DNA from: a bacterium HR37 | GTDB taxonomy: Bacteria > Desulfobacterota_D > UBA1144 > Nemesobacterales > CSP1-2 | NCBI GenBank assembly: GCA_002898375.1 | Contig: BEIN01000005.1 | Span: forward strand, 1 to 64,000 | Length of the DNA: 64,000 nucleotides | Direction: 5' to 3' | Shown here: piece by piece, positions 52,686-60,188 of the stretch | Layout of the letters: each line of letters opens with the position of its first letter | Numbering within the stretch: the stretch's first letter is position 1 | Program-made: the position numbers and the translations under genes | The notes under the pieces: model-generated | Databases searched by the model: none | Told to the model about the DNA's origin: nothing | What the model saw: only the letters and a program-made list of their open reading frames with translations

Positions 52686-53384
52686 TTACCTGAGCTCAGT
52701 TAAAAGAGATACATCAGAAGGAACCAGCTTTGCTCTAAAATTCTTCTCAAACCATTTAACAAGGCTTAACGCTACATCTCTAAGGGGAATTTCCTTCCCA
52801 AGAATCTTCTTCATGGAAGTTACACCCTTATCCGGAATCCCACAGGGGACTATAAAGGAGAAGTAATCAAGGTCTGTGTTAACATTAAGAGCAAAACCAT
52901 GCATCGTGACCCAGTTTCTTACATATATACCTATAGCTGCAATTTTCTCATCTCCAACCCAAACCCCCGGATACTCTTCAACGATATACCCCTCTATGCC
53001 GAAGTCCTTTAGAACATCCATAATGGTTTTCTCAAGAAGGTAAACATAGGTTTTAACCCCAAGACCAAAATCCCTGAGGTTTATAATAGGGTAGCCCACA
53101 AGCTGACCAGGACCGTGGTAGGTAACATCACCTCCTCGTTCGATTCTATAAACTCTAACCCCTTTTTTCTCTATTTCCTCCTTAGAAGCCAAAATATTTC
53201 CCTGATCACCAAACCTTCCAACCGTAATTACAGGGGTATGCTCTACCAGGAGCAAAAAGCCCCTCTCGTTGAGGTCTCCAAGGATAACTTCCCTGTGCAG
53301 TTTCCTCTGCGTATTAAGGGAAGCTATATAATCTACCCTTTCCTTATATTCCCACCTGATTATGTTCTCCAAAGAAACAGTCAC
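52686..53384 (-). CDS. lipB: Octanoyl-(acyl-carrier-protein) protein N-octanoyltransferase
   Basis: A 232-residue enzyme with RGGDVTYHGPGQLVGYPI (substrate pocket), the catalytic Lys in KIAAIGIYVRNWVTMHGFALN, and the nucleophile Cys in VPCGIPDKGVTSM. It transfers octanoate from acyl carrier protein to lipoyl domains. lipA is not in the window. The start is GTG. The divergent holA gene begins 64 nt away. Confidence 0.95.
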   Translation of the reverse strand: MTVSLENIIRWEYKERVDYIASLNTQRKLHREVILGDLNERGFLLLVEHTPVITVGRFGDQGNILASKEEIEKKGVRVYRIERGGDVTYHGPGQLVGYPIINLRDFGLGVKTYVYLLEKTIMDVLKDFGIEGYIVEEYPGVWVGDEKIAAIGIYVRNWVTMHGFALNVNTDLDYFSFIVPCGIPDKGVTSMKKILGKEIPLRDVALSLVKWFEKNFRAKLVPSDVSLLTELR

Positions 53385-53404
53385 CTAAAACACCATCTCC
53401 GTAT

Positions 53405-53434
53405 TTGCTTTCTAACCTTTAAATCACTTATAAT
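53405..53434 (+). promoter_or_regulatory. Promoter for holA with a very short leader
   Basis: TTGCTT (53405-53410) and consensus TATAAT (53429-53434) with an 18-bp spacer. Transcription would begin near 53441, only about 7 nt before ATG 53448, and no ribosome binding site is visible. Confidence 0.45.
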
Positions 53435-53447
53435 TTTTCCAGATATT

Positions 53448-54464
53448 ATGGCAAACAAAAGGCTTTCAAACAAACTGAGCTACGGTGATTTTATAAAAAA
53501 AATAGAGAGCAACCAAATAGAGCCCGTGTATATATTTACCGGAAATCAGATTCACCTTATGGAAGGGGCAGTAAAAAGGCTAAAAGACAAATTGCTGGGT
53601 CAATCAGATGGATTTGATTTTTTTAACTTCTACGGAGACTCTACATCCGCAAACGAGATACTAAACTGTGCTAAAACATACCCAATGTTTTCTAAAAAGA
53701 GGCTGATTGTAGTCAGACATGCTGAAAAACTACCCCAGCAGGAAATAAGGATTTTAGATGCGTATTTTTCCAATCCATCTGCTTTTACCTGCCTTATACT
53801 CCTCTTTACAGAAGATAAGAACCTAGCACTTAAAAACAGAGAGAAGCCGTATTTCGTTTCGTTTGATCTAAACACAAAAGATATGCTCCAGGAGATAAGA
53901 GAGGAAGCAAAGAAACTTGGCTACTCTATAACAACAGAGGCAATTGAAACCCTTATTTCACTAGTAGGACATGACATTCAATACATCCACAAAGAGTTAG
54001 AAAAGATTTCGCTATTTATGGATAAGAAGCAAATCATAGAGAAAGGCGATATACAACAAATTATAGAGAAAACCACTTTTGAAGATGCATTTCATTTGAC
54101 AAACGCGCTTGCAGAAAGAAATAAGAAAAAAGCACTTAACATCCTTATAGAACTTCAGAAAAAGGGAGAAGAACCTCTTATAATCCTTAACAGGATATAC
54201 TGGCGATTTAGATTAATATGGAAGGTAAAAGAACTAATGGGGAAAAACACCACCGAAGAGGCCATGTTAAGAGAGTTAGGAGTATCTTCAGGATCACTCT
54301 ATTACCTCAAGCAACATGCAAAAAACTTTAGCTACAGGGATATAAAACACATTATAGAAACCATATATAAGAGTGACAGATGGCTTAAAACAAGCTCTGT
54401 TCCAAGAGACACACCCCTTGTAAATCTGATTTTAGAATTCTTTAATTCAAAAGGAAAAAGCTAG
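53448..54464 (+). CDS. holA: DNA polymerase III subunit delta
   Basis: A 338-residue AAA-like clamp-loader subunit. Starts with SYGDFIKKIESNQIEPVYIFTGNQIHLME. Later it has SKKRLIVVRHAEKLP and the collar-domain pattern RIYWRFRLIWKVKEL. It opens the beta clamp. The open frame continues upstream to 53115 inside the antisense strand of lipB, but family alignment and the promoter place the start at ATG 53448. It overlaps the convergent rpsT by 4 nt, as in many genomes where holA and rpsT are neighbours. Confidence 0.92.
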   Translation: MANKRLSNKLSYGDFIKKIESNQIEPVYIFTGNQIHLMEGAVKRLKDKLLGQSDGFDFFNFYGDSTSANEILNCAKTYPMFSKKRLIVVRHAEKLPQQEIRILDAYFSNPSAFTCLILLFTEDKNLALKNREKPYFVSFDLNTKDMLQEIREEAKKLGYSITTEAIETLISLVGHDIQYIHKELEKISLFMDKKQIIEKGDIQQIIEKTTFEDAFHLTNALAERNKKKALNILIELQKKGEEPLIILNRIYWRFRLIWKVKELMGKNTTEEAMLRELGVSSGSLYYLKQHAKNFSYRDIKHIIETIYKSDRWLKTSSVPRDTPLVNLILEFFNSKGKS

Positions 54465-54757
54465 CCAGAAGGCTGCTCTTGCTCAAGCTGTTTTGATAGC
54501 TCATGAACCTTTTTTGAAAGCCTAGCGATATGTCTGGAAGCAGTTCTCCTGTGTATTATACCCTTTGAGGCAGCCTTACTAAAAGCCGATACGACAACTC
54601 TTAAAGCCTCTTGGGCTCTTTGGAGGTCTCTGGCCTCTAGTGCAGCCCTCAACTTCTTTACCAGCGTTTTTAGCCGTGAGCGAACGGCTACATTCCTCAT
54701 CCGTCGCTTTAAGCTCTGACGGTGCTTTTTAACGGCGGAACGAATCCTTTTTGCCAT
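54461..54757 (-). CDS. rpsT: 30S ribosomal protein S20
   Basis: A 98-residue basic helical protein: MAKRIRSAVKKHRQSLKRR at the start, then LRAALEARD and the conserved SKAASKGIIHRRTASRHIARL near the end. It binds 16S rRNA near helix 44. ATG 54757 lies after AAGGAG; a GTG and an ATG upstream at 54766 read in frame but are less likely. Confidence 0.95.
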   Translation of the reverse strand: MAKRIRSAVKKHRQSLKRRMRNVAVRSRLKTLVKKLRAALEARDLQRAQEALRVVVSAFSKAASKGIIHRRTASRHIARLSKKVHELSKQLEQEQPSG

Positions 54758-54816
54758 ACCTACCACTCCTTAATCCGTTTGATTCCAAGCATGATAGTTT
54801 GCCAATGATAAGGGAT

Positions 54817-54844
54817 TTGTCAAATACATTTATTATGGTATAGT
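54817..54844 (+). promoter_or_regulatory. Promoter for the transaldolase gene
   Basis: TTGTCA (54817-54822) and TATAGT (54839-54844) with a 16-bp spacer, 35 bp before ATG 54879. AAGGAGAG supplies the ribosome binding site. Confidence 0.45.
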
Positions 54845-54878
54845 CCAAAAGTACAACCAACCGAAGGAGAGAAGAGGT

Positions 54879-55529
54879 ATGAAGTTCTTTCTCGACACTG
54901 CAAACCTGGATGAGATTAGGGAGATAGCAAGCTACGGAGTTCTAGATGGTGTTACAACCAACCCAACCCTTGTTGCAAAAGAAGGAGAACAGGGAAGTTT
55001 TAAAGAACTGATAAGGGAAATCTGTGAGATAGTAAACGGGCCTGTAAGCGCAGAGGTTATTAGCGCTGATGTAGAAAGGATGATAGAGGAAGCCAGAGAG
55101 CTTGCCAGAATTCATCCCAACGTTGTGGTTAAGATGCCACTTACAGAAGATGGCATCAGGGCAACAAAAAAGGTATCAGAAGAGGGAATAAGGGTAAATG
55201 TCACTCTAGTCTTCTCTCCCACACAGGCACTTTTAGCAGCAAAGGCCGGGGCAACCTATGTTAGCCCTTTTGTAGGAAGACTTGATGACATATCAAGCAC
55301 GGGAATGGAGCTTGTGAAGGATATAGTAACCATTTACAAAAACTATGGCTACAAAACTGAGGTTTTGGTTGCCAGTGTGCGCCATCCCATTCACGTTGTA
55401 GAAGCCGCAAAAGTGGGGGCTCATATTGCTACCATGCCTTACAGGGTATTTAAGCAACTCATCAAGCATCCTTTAACGGATATAGGGCTTGAAAGGTTCC
55501 TCTCAGACTGGGAAAAATTAAAGGGATAA
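54879..55529 (+). CDS. tal: Transaldolase / fructose-6-phosphate aldolase, short type
   Basis: A 216-residue TIM-barrel enzyme. [11 protein letters not shown] and [14 protein letters not shown] match the small transaldolase B/FSA group; the Schiff-base Lys is in [11 protein letters not shown], and [19 protein letters not shown] follows. It transfers dihydroxyacetone units in pentose phosphate metabolism; whether it acts as transaldolase or as fructose-6-phosphate aldolase cannot be told. It is a single gene. Confidence 0.94.
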   Translation: MKFFLDTANLDEIREIASYGVLDGVTTNPTLVAKEGEQGSFKELIREICEIVNGPVSAEVISADVERMIEEARELARIHPNVVVKMPLTEDGIRATKKVSEEGIRVNVTLVFSPTQALLAAKAGATYVSPFVGRLDDISSTGMELVKDIVTIYKNYGYKTEVLVASVRHPIHVVEAAKVGAHIATMPYRVFKQLIKHPLTDIGLERFLSDWEKLKG

Positions 55530-55530
55530 G

Positions 55531-56268
55531 CTAAGATTTAATTCCAGCTATAAAGAACTCCCTGTTACCATCTGCACCAAGTATTGGAGAGGGAATAACA
55601 CCGAGTACCTTAAAGTTTAGTTCGTGCAGGAAATTTGTTATCTTGTTTATGACCTCTCTATGCTTGCTTTCATCCCTTACAATGCCCTTTTTCCCAACCT
55701 CTCCTTTCCTTACCTCAAACTGAGGTTTTATAAGCGCAACTAGGATCCCCCCATCCCTCAATATATCACGTACTGGAGGTATAACCTTGGTAAGGGATAT
55801 AAAGGAAACATCTACCGTAGAGATATCTACAGGTTCCCCTATATCCTCAGGCTTTAGATACCTGGCATTAGTTCTTTCCAGAAGCACAACCCTTGGGTCC
55901 TGTCTCAGCTTCCAATGTAGCTGTCCATATCCAACATCAACTGCGTAGACCTTTTTTGCTCCATGCTGTAGCAGGCAATCGGTAAAACCACCTGTGGATG
56001 CACCCACATCCAAGGCAACCTTATCTCTAACATCAACCTCAAACTCCCTTAAAGCTGCCTCAAGCTTAACCCCTCCGCGACTTACGTATCTTAACAAAGA
56101 CCCCTTAACCTCTAGCTTTGAATCCTCTCTTACAAGGGTCCCTGCCTTATCCACCCTGCAACCTTCAACAAACACTGATCCACTCATAATTAATGAACGC
56201 GCCTGTGCTCTTGTAGAAACTACTCCCTTTTTCAGAAGAAGAACATCTAGTCTTTCTTTTCCCTTAAT
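55531..56268 (-). CDS. tlyA: TlyA family rRNA methyltransferase, possibly with an AUU start
   Basis: A two-domain protein: S4 RNA-binding domain (KERLDVLLLKKGVVSTRAQARSLIMSG split) and an RrmJ-like methyltransferase with the SAM motif ALDVGASTGGFTDCLLQHGA. TlyA methylates 2'-OH of cytidines in rRNA and some members lyse cells. The conserved N terminus starts at KGKERLD. Upstream options are ATT 56268, overlapping the ispA stop (ATTAA) 7 nt after GGGGGA, or TTG 56283 with no binding site. I favour ATT, with modest confidence. Confidence 0.9.
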   Translation of the reverse strand: MKGKERLDVLLLKKGVVSTRAQARSLIMSGSVFVEGCRVDKAGTLVREDSKLEVKGSLLRYVSRGGVKLEAALREFEVDVRDKVALDVGASTGGFTDCLLQHGAKKVYAVDVGYGQLHWKLRQDPRVVLLERTNARYLKPEDIGEPVDISTVDVSFISLTKVIPPVRDILRDGGILVALIKPQFEVRKGEVGKKGIVRDESKHREVINKITNFLHELNFKVLGVIPSPILGADGNREFFIAGIKS

Positions 56269-57145
56269 ACCTGCGTCCCCCAAGGTAGAAAGCGATTTCT
56301 CTAAGTGGTTCTGCTTTCTCATCAAAGTCCCTTAAGCAGGAAACGGCTTTAAGGGTAAGTTCAAGTGCTTTATCCTTTGCCTTTTTTATACCGACAATCC
56401 CCGGATACGTTGCCTTCTTTCTACGTATGTCAGAGCCTCTACTTTTCCCTATATCCTCTCCTCCCTCAATATCAAGAACATCATCTATAATCTGAAAGGC
56501 AATGCCAAGATTCCTGGAATAGGAACGTAACTGCAGGATCTGATCCTCAGTTGCTCCACCCACTTTCCCCCCTGATACAACAGAAGCCTCTATAAGAGCC
56601 CCCGTTTTTAAGTAGTGCATCCTCTCAACAGTTTCTATGCTTACCTCTTTTCCCTCAAGTGCAAGGTCAAGGGCCTGCCCTCTAACCATACCCTTTGAAC
56701 CCGCAGCTTTTGAGATCTCCCTTATAACATCAACCACAAGATAAGGGGATATCTCACTCTGGGCAATAACAAAGAAAGCATCTGTAAGAAGGGCATCACC
56801 GGCCAGAATAGCTACAGCCTCACCAAAAACGTTATGATTCGTTGGAACACCCCTCCTCAATGTATCGTCATCCATAGCAGGTAAATCATCGTGAATGAGG
56901 GAGTATGTATGAATCATCTCTATTGCACATGCCACAGGAAGAACATCCTCTGCTCTTCCTCCAACTGCCTCAGCAGAGGCAATACAAAGAACAGGCCTTA
57001 ATCTCTTTCCACCCGCCAATATACTGTACCGCATAGACTCATCAAGTGTAGTGATTGAATCAGAAGCATCCTTAAATAGCTCTGACAACATCCTATCAAC
57101 AAGCTTTTTCCTCTCGGATATATACTCTTCTACATTAAAACCCAT
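56264..57145 (-). CDS. ispA: Polyprenyl diphosphate synthase (farnesyl/geranylgeranyl)
   Basis: A 293-residue trans-isoprenyl diphosphate synthase. The first Asp-rich motif is in SLIHDDLPAMDDDTLRRG, with LAGGKRLRP upstream. The second Asp-rich motif is in FQIIDDVLDIEG. The chain length made is set by residues before the first motif (HTYS), which I cannot judge reliably. It follows xseB by 3 nt and precedes tlyA, the common xseB-ispA-tlyA order. Confidence 0.94.
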   Translation of the reverse strand: MGFNVEEYISERKKLVDRMLSELFKDASDSITTLDESMRYSILAGGKRLRPVLCIASAEAVGGRAEDVLPVACAIEMIHTYSLIHDDLPAMDDDTLRRGVPTNHNVFGEAVAILAGDALLTDAFFVIAQSEISPYLVVDVIREISKAAGSKGMVRGQALDLALEGKEVSIETVERMHYLKTGALIEASVVSGGKVGGATEDQILQLRSYSRNLGIAFQIIDDVLDIEGGEDIGKSRGSDIRRKKATYPGIVGIKKAKDKALELTLKAVSCLRDFDEKAEPLREIAFYLGGRRY

Positions 57146-57148
57146 AGG

Positions 57149-57373
57149 CTACTCTTCTTCCGGATTAAAACTCTTTCTAACTATCTCTCCACCCTCACCC
57201 TCTACCAGTATCTCTACCTTTTTTTGAACCTCGTTTAACCTGCAGTAGCAAAGATCCACAAGCTTAATGCCTCTTTCAAAAAGGCTTACAGACTCCTCAA
57301 GAGAGAGATTCCCATCTTCTAGCTTCTCAATTATCTCTTTAAGTTCTAATAATGCCTCTTCAAAGGTCTTCAT
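57149..57373 (-). CDS. xseB: Exodeoxyribonuclease VII small subunit
   Basis: A 74-residue helical protein with FEEALLELKEIIEKLEDG and LSLEESVSLFERGIKLVDLC, the diagnostic XseB pattern. It partners XseA in degrading single-stranded DNA. xseA is not adjacent. It begins the xseB-ispA-tlyA unit. Confidence 0.93.
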   Translation of the reverse strand: MKTFEEALLELKEIIEKLEDGNLSLEESVSLFERGIKLVDLCYCRLNEVQKKVEILVEGEGGEIVRKSFNPEEE

Positions 57374-57416
57374 CTGTAGTTATTTTAGCCGTGCTGATGA
57401 AACTATACAAGTAACT

Positions 57417-59261
57417 CTAGACAGTTATCTGATTGCACTCTTTAAAGCCCAATTTCTCCGTTAGACTAAGCCCATTTGCTAAATCAACAAACACTATTTT
57501 GTCTCCTTTTTCAATAGAGAGATTGCTTCTACATATAAGCGTGTCTTTAAGCTTCCCTCGTATCAAAAGAACTGCAATAACATCCTGGGGAACCGGTATA
57601 TCCTCTATTTTCCTTCCTGCAAGACCATCTTCCACGTAACATTCAAAAACTCTGTATTCCTTGTGAGCCACCTTGTGATTGATCTCGTACATGTTAAGGG
57701 GTTTCCCAAAAGCAATATCCAAACCAAGTTTTGCTATGGTTTCCTTTCCCATATTACTCTCTATCATGTTTAAAACCGGGAATGCAGCTTTTATACCAAA
57801 ATCATCTTTTACCAGTTTGCTTACCAAAAGGTTTACCTTGTTGCTTGTTGTAACCGCAAGCAGGGTATCAGCCTCAGTAATGCCTACCTTTTCAAGGTTA
57901 TCCGGGTCAAGGCTGTTACCCTCCACAACATCAAACCCCTCTACGTAAGCTATCCGCACAAGGTTTTCGTTTGTATCTATAAGCCCAACTTCCCTACCGT
58001 TCTTTTTAAGGAGTTTTCCCACTAACCTTCCAAATGCATTGGCACCAACAATAACCACCCTTCTACTCTCTGTTAATACCCCCAGTATCCTTGCAACACC
58101 ATTTGCAGTAAGTCCCTGTATGAGAACGGAAATACCTATGGTTAAAAAGACCAGTCCCTGGATCTCATCCCCCCACGTCATTCCCCTTCTTTCAAGCTGG
58201 ATAGCAAATATTGAAGATACCGATGCTGCTACAATTCCCCTCGGGCATATATAGGAGAGAAAAACCTTTTCCCTAAAATGCAGATCAGATCCGATGGTAG
58301 AGATAAAAACCTCGATAGGACGAACTATAAAGAGAAGGGCAAGAACAACCAGCACCCCATTCCAGCCAAGTATTGAAACATGCTTTAGCTCCAGATTTGC
58401 AGATAATAGGATAAAAAGAAGGGAGATTACAAGGACTGAGAGCTTACCCTTAAACTTTCTCAGTGTATCTTCTTCAGGTATATCCATATTTCCCAAAATA
58501 GCCCCAGAAGCAACTGCAGCCATAAGACCAGATTCTGCAATTAAAGCCTCTGATAGCGCATAGATTCCCAGCGCCGATGCTAAAACGAATAGATCAGCAA
58601 TCTCTTCCATAAGCAGGGACCATCTCTTTACAATCTTTCCTATTAGAAAACCACCTATTACACCAACTACCGTTCCTATTGCCAGCCTAAAGAAAACGAG
58701 GAAAAAACTATGCAAGAAGGACAGTGATTCCTGAACTATCAGTTCAAATACAAATATTGCAACCATAGCCCCTATGGGATCTATAAAAACACCCTCTGAC
58801 TCCAGTATGTTCTTCAGCCTAGAACCCACTTTTACCCTTCTTAAGAGTGGGTGTATTACGGTAGGACCCGTTACTATAACAAGAGAGCCAAAAAGGAAGG
58901 CCTTTTCCCATGATATATCCATTATCACTCTTGCAAAAAAAGCCCCCAGAAACATAGTTATCAGACCGCCATAGGTGATAAGGGGAAGGATAACCTTCTG
59001 GTGTTTTTTTATCTCGGATTTATCAAGATTAAGACCGGCTTCAAAAAGTATTATTGCCACACAGAGCTTTATAATAGTCTCAAATCCTCCCCCCAGAAGC
59101 TCAGGGTTAAGGATACCGAGAACCTCAGGACCTATTGCAATTCCTATCACAAACAGGGGAACTATACTAGGGATTCCCATAAAAGCAGAAATAAGTTGTG
59201 CAACTATACCTGAAGTAATGGCAATTACAGTCATCCACAAAAGAGAATCAGCTCCACTCAT
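57417..59261 (-). CDS. CPA-family cation/proton antiporter with TrkA-N and TrkA-C domains
   Basis: A 614-residue protein: about twelve membrane helices to residue 390, with the NhaP-like segments GSLVIVTGPTVIHPLLRR and ESEGVFIDPIGAMVAIFVFE containing the paired Asp of the ion site. A TrkA-N (RCK) domain follows (VVIVGANAFGRLVGKLLKKNG, NAD-binding), and then a TrkA-C region. It exchanges Na+ or K+ for H+ with gating by nucleotide. I use ATG 59261 behind AAGGAGG; the frame runs on upstream to 59312. Confidence 0.9.
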   Translation of the reverse strand: MSGADSLLWMTVIAITSGIVAQLISAFMGIPSIVPLFVIGIAIGPEVLGILNPELLGGGFETIIKLCVAIILFEAGLNLDKSEIKKHQKVILPLITYGGLITMFLGAFFARVIMDISWEKAFLFGSLVIVTGPTVIHPLLRRVKVGSRLKNILESEGVFIDPIGAMVAIFVFELIVQESLSFLHSFFLVFFRLAIGTVVGVIGGFLIGKIVKRWSLLMEEIADLFVLASALGIYALSEALIAESGLMAAVASGAILGNMDIPEEDTLRKFKGKLSVLVISLLFILLSANLELKHVSILGWNGVLVVLALLFIVRPIEVFISTIGSDLHFREKVFLSYICPRGIVAASVSSIFAIQLERRGMTWGDEIQGLVFLTIGISVLIQGLTANGVARILGVLTESRRVVIVGANAFGRLVGKLLKKNGREVGLIDTNENLVRIAYVEGFDVVEGNSLDPDNLEKVGITEADTLLAVTTSNKVNLLVSKLVKDDFGIKAAFPVLNMIESNMGKETIAKLGLDIAFGKPLNMYEINHKVAHKEYRVFECYVEDGLAGRKIEDIPVPQDVIAVLLIRGKLKDTLICRSNLSIEKGDKIVFVDLANGLSLTEKLGFKECNQITV

Positions 59262-59418
59262 AAACCACATCCTCCTTGTACCATAACTGCTTAAAAACTG
59301 CAGTAAGCACAAAACCTAAAAAATTTACATATTTTACTGCACCAAACAGAACTTAGCAAAGTTAAATTAAAATAAATAGGCAGGGTAAAATATACACGAG
59401 GAAACCCAGGAGGGTAGG

Positions 59419-60180
59419 ATGAAACTTAAAGACAAAGTGGCGATAGTAACAGGAGGAGGAACAGGTATAGGAAGGGCCACCTCCATTCTCCTAGCAAAAG
59501 AGGGGGCCAGAGTAACGGTTGCGGGAAGAAGAGAGGAAAAGCTCATTGAAACAGTAGAGAAGATCAAAGAGAACGGAGGAGCAGCACACCATGTCACCGC
59601 AGACATATCAAAGGAAAAAGATACCCTAAGGATAGTTAAGGAAACGGTTAATGAGTTTGGAAAACTTGATATTCTTGTAAACAATGCAGGTGTATTTAAA
59701 GGAATCCCGCTTGTAGAGACCTCTGAGGAAGACTACAACTACATAATGGATATAAACCTTAAAGGAACCTTCTTTATGTGTAAGCACGCTGTTACGGAAA
59801 TGAAAGAAGGCGGGGTAATTGTAAATGTTGCAAGCACACTTGGGATCAAAGGATTTAGAGGATTTACAACAGCAGCATACTCCGCCTCAAAAGCAGGGGT
59901 GATAATGCTTACAAAAGCACTTGCACTCGAGCTTGCCTGCTACAGAATAAGGGTAAACTGCGTATGCCCCGGTGTTGTAGAGACGGAGCTATTTGAAACC
60001 CTAGGTATACCAAAAGAAAAAATCCCAGAGAGAATGAAAATGTGGGAAGAGTTTCACCCAATTGGAAGAAACGGGAAACCCGAAGACGTTGCACGGGCTA
60101 TTCTTTTCCTCGCATCTGATGACTCTTCATGGGCTACAGGAGCTATTCTGGCCCTGGACGGAGGGATAACAGCAGGATAG
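59419..60180 (+). CDS. SDR family oxidoreductase
   Basis: A 253-residue classical short-chain dehydrogenase. The cofactor motif is TGGGTGIGRAT, NNAG is present as ILVNNAGVF, and the catalytic Ser-Tyr-Lys are in NVASTLG and YSASKAG. An Arg after the second strand (AGRREEKL) suggests NADP preference. It resembles 3-oxoacyl-ACP reductases and glucose dehydrogenases; the substrate is open. It has an AGGAGGG site and converges with the large fusion gene 8 nt away. Confidence 0.9.
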   Translation: MKLKDKVAIVTGGGTGIGRATSILLAKEGARVTVAGRREEKLIETVEKIKENGGAAHHVTADISKEKDTLRIVKETVNEFGKLDILVNNAGVFKGIPLVETSEEDYNYIMDINLKGTFFMCKHAVTEMKEGGVIVNVASTLGIKGFRGFTTAAYSASKAGVIMLTKALALELACYRIRVNCVCPGVVETELFETLGIPKEKIPERMKMWEEFHPIGRNGKPEDVARAILFLASDDSSWATGAILALDGGITAG

Positions 60181-60188
60181 GGTAATCA

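Noticed and set aside
53115-53447. Open 111-codon extension of holA upstream of ATG 53448
   Set aside because: It lies antisense to well-conserved lipB, lacks the Pol III delta pattern, and a promoter sits inside it.
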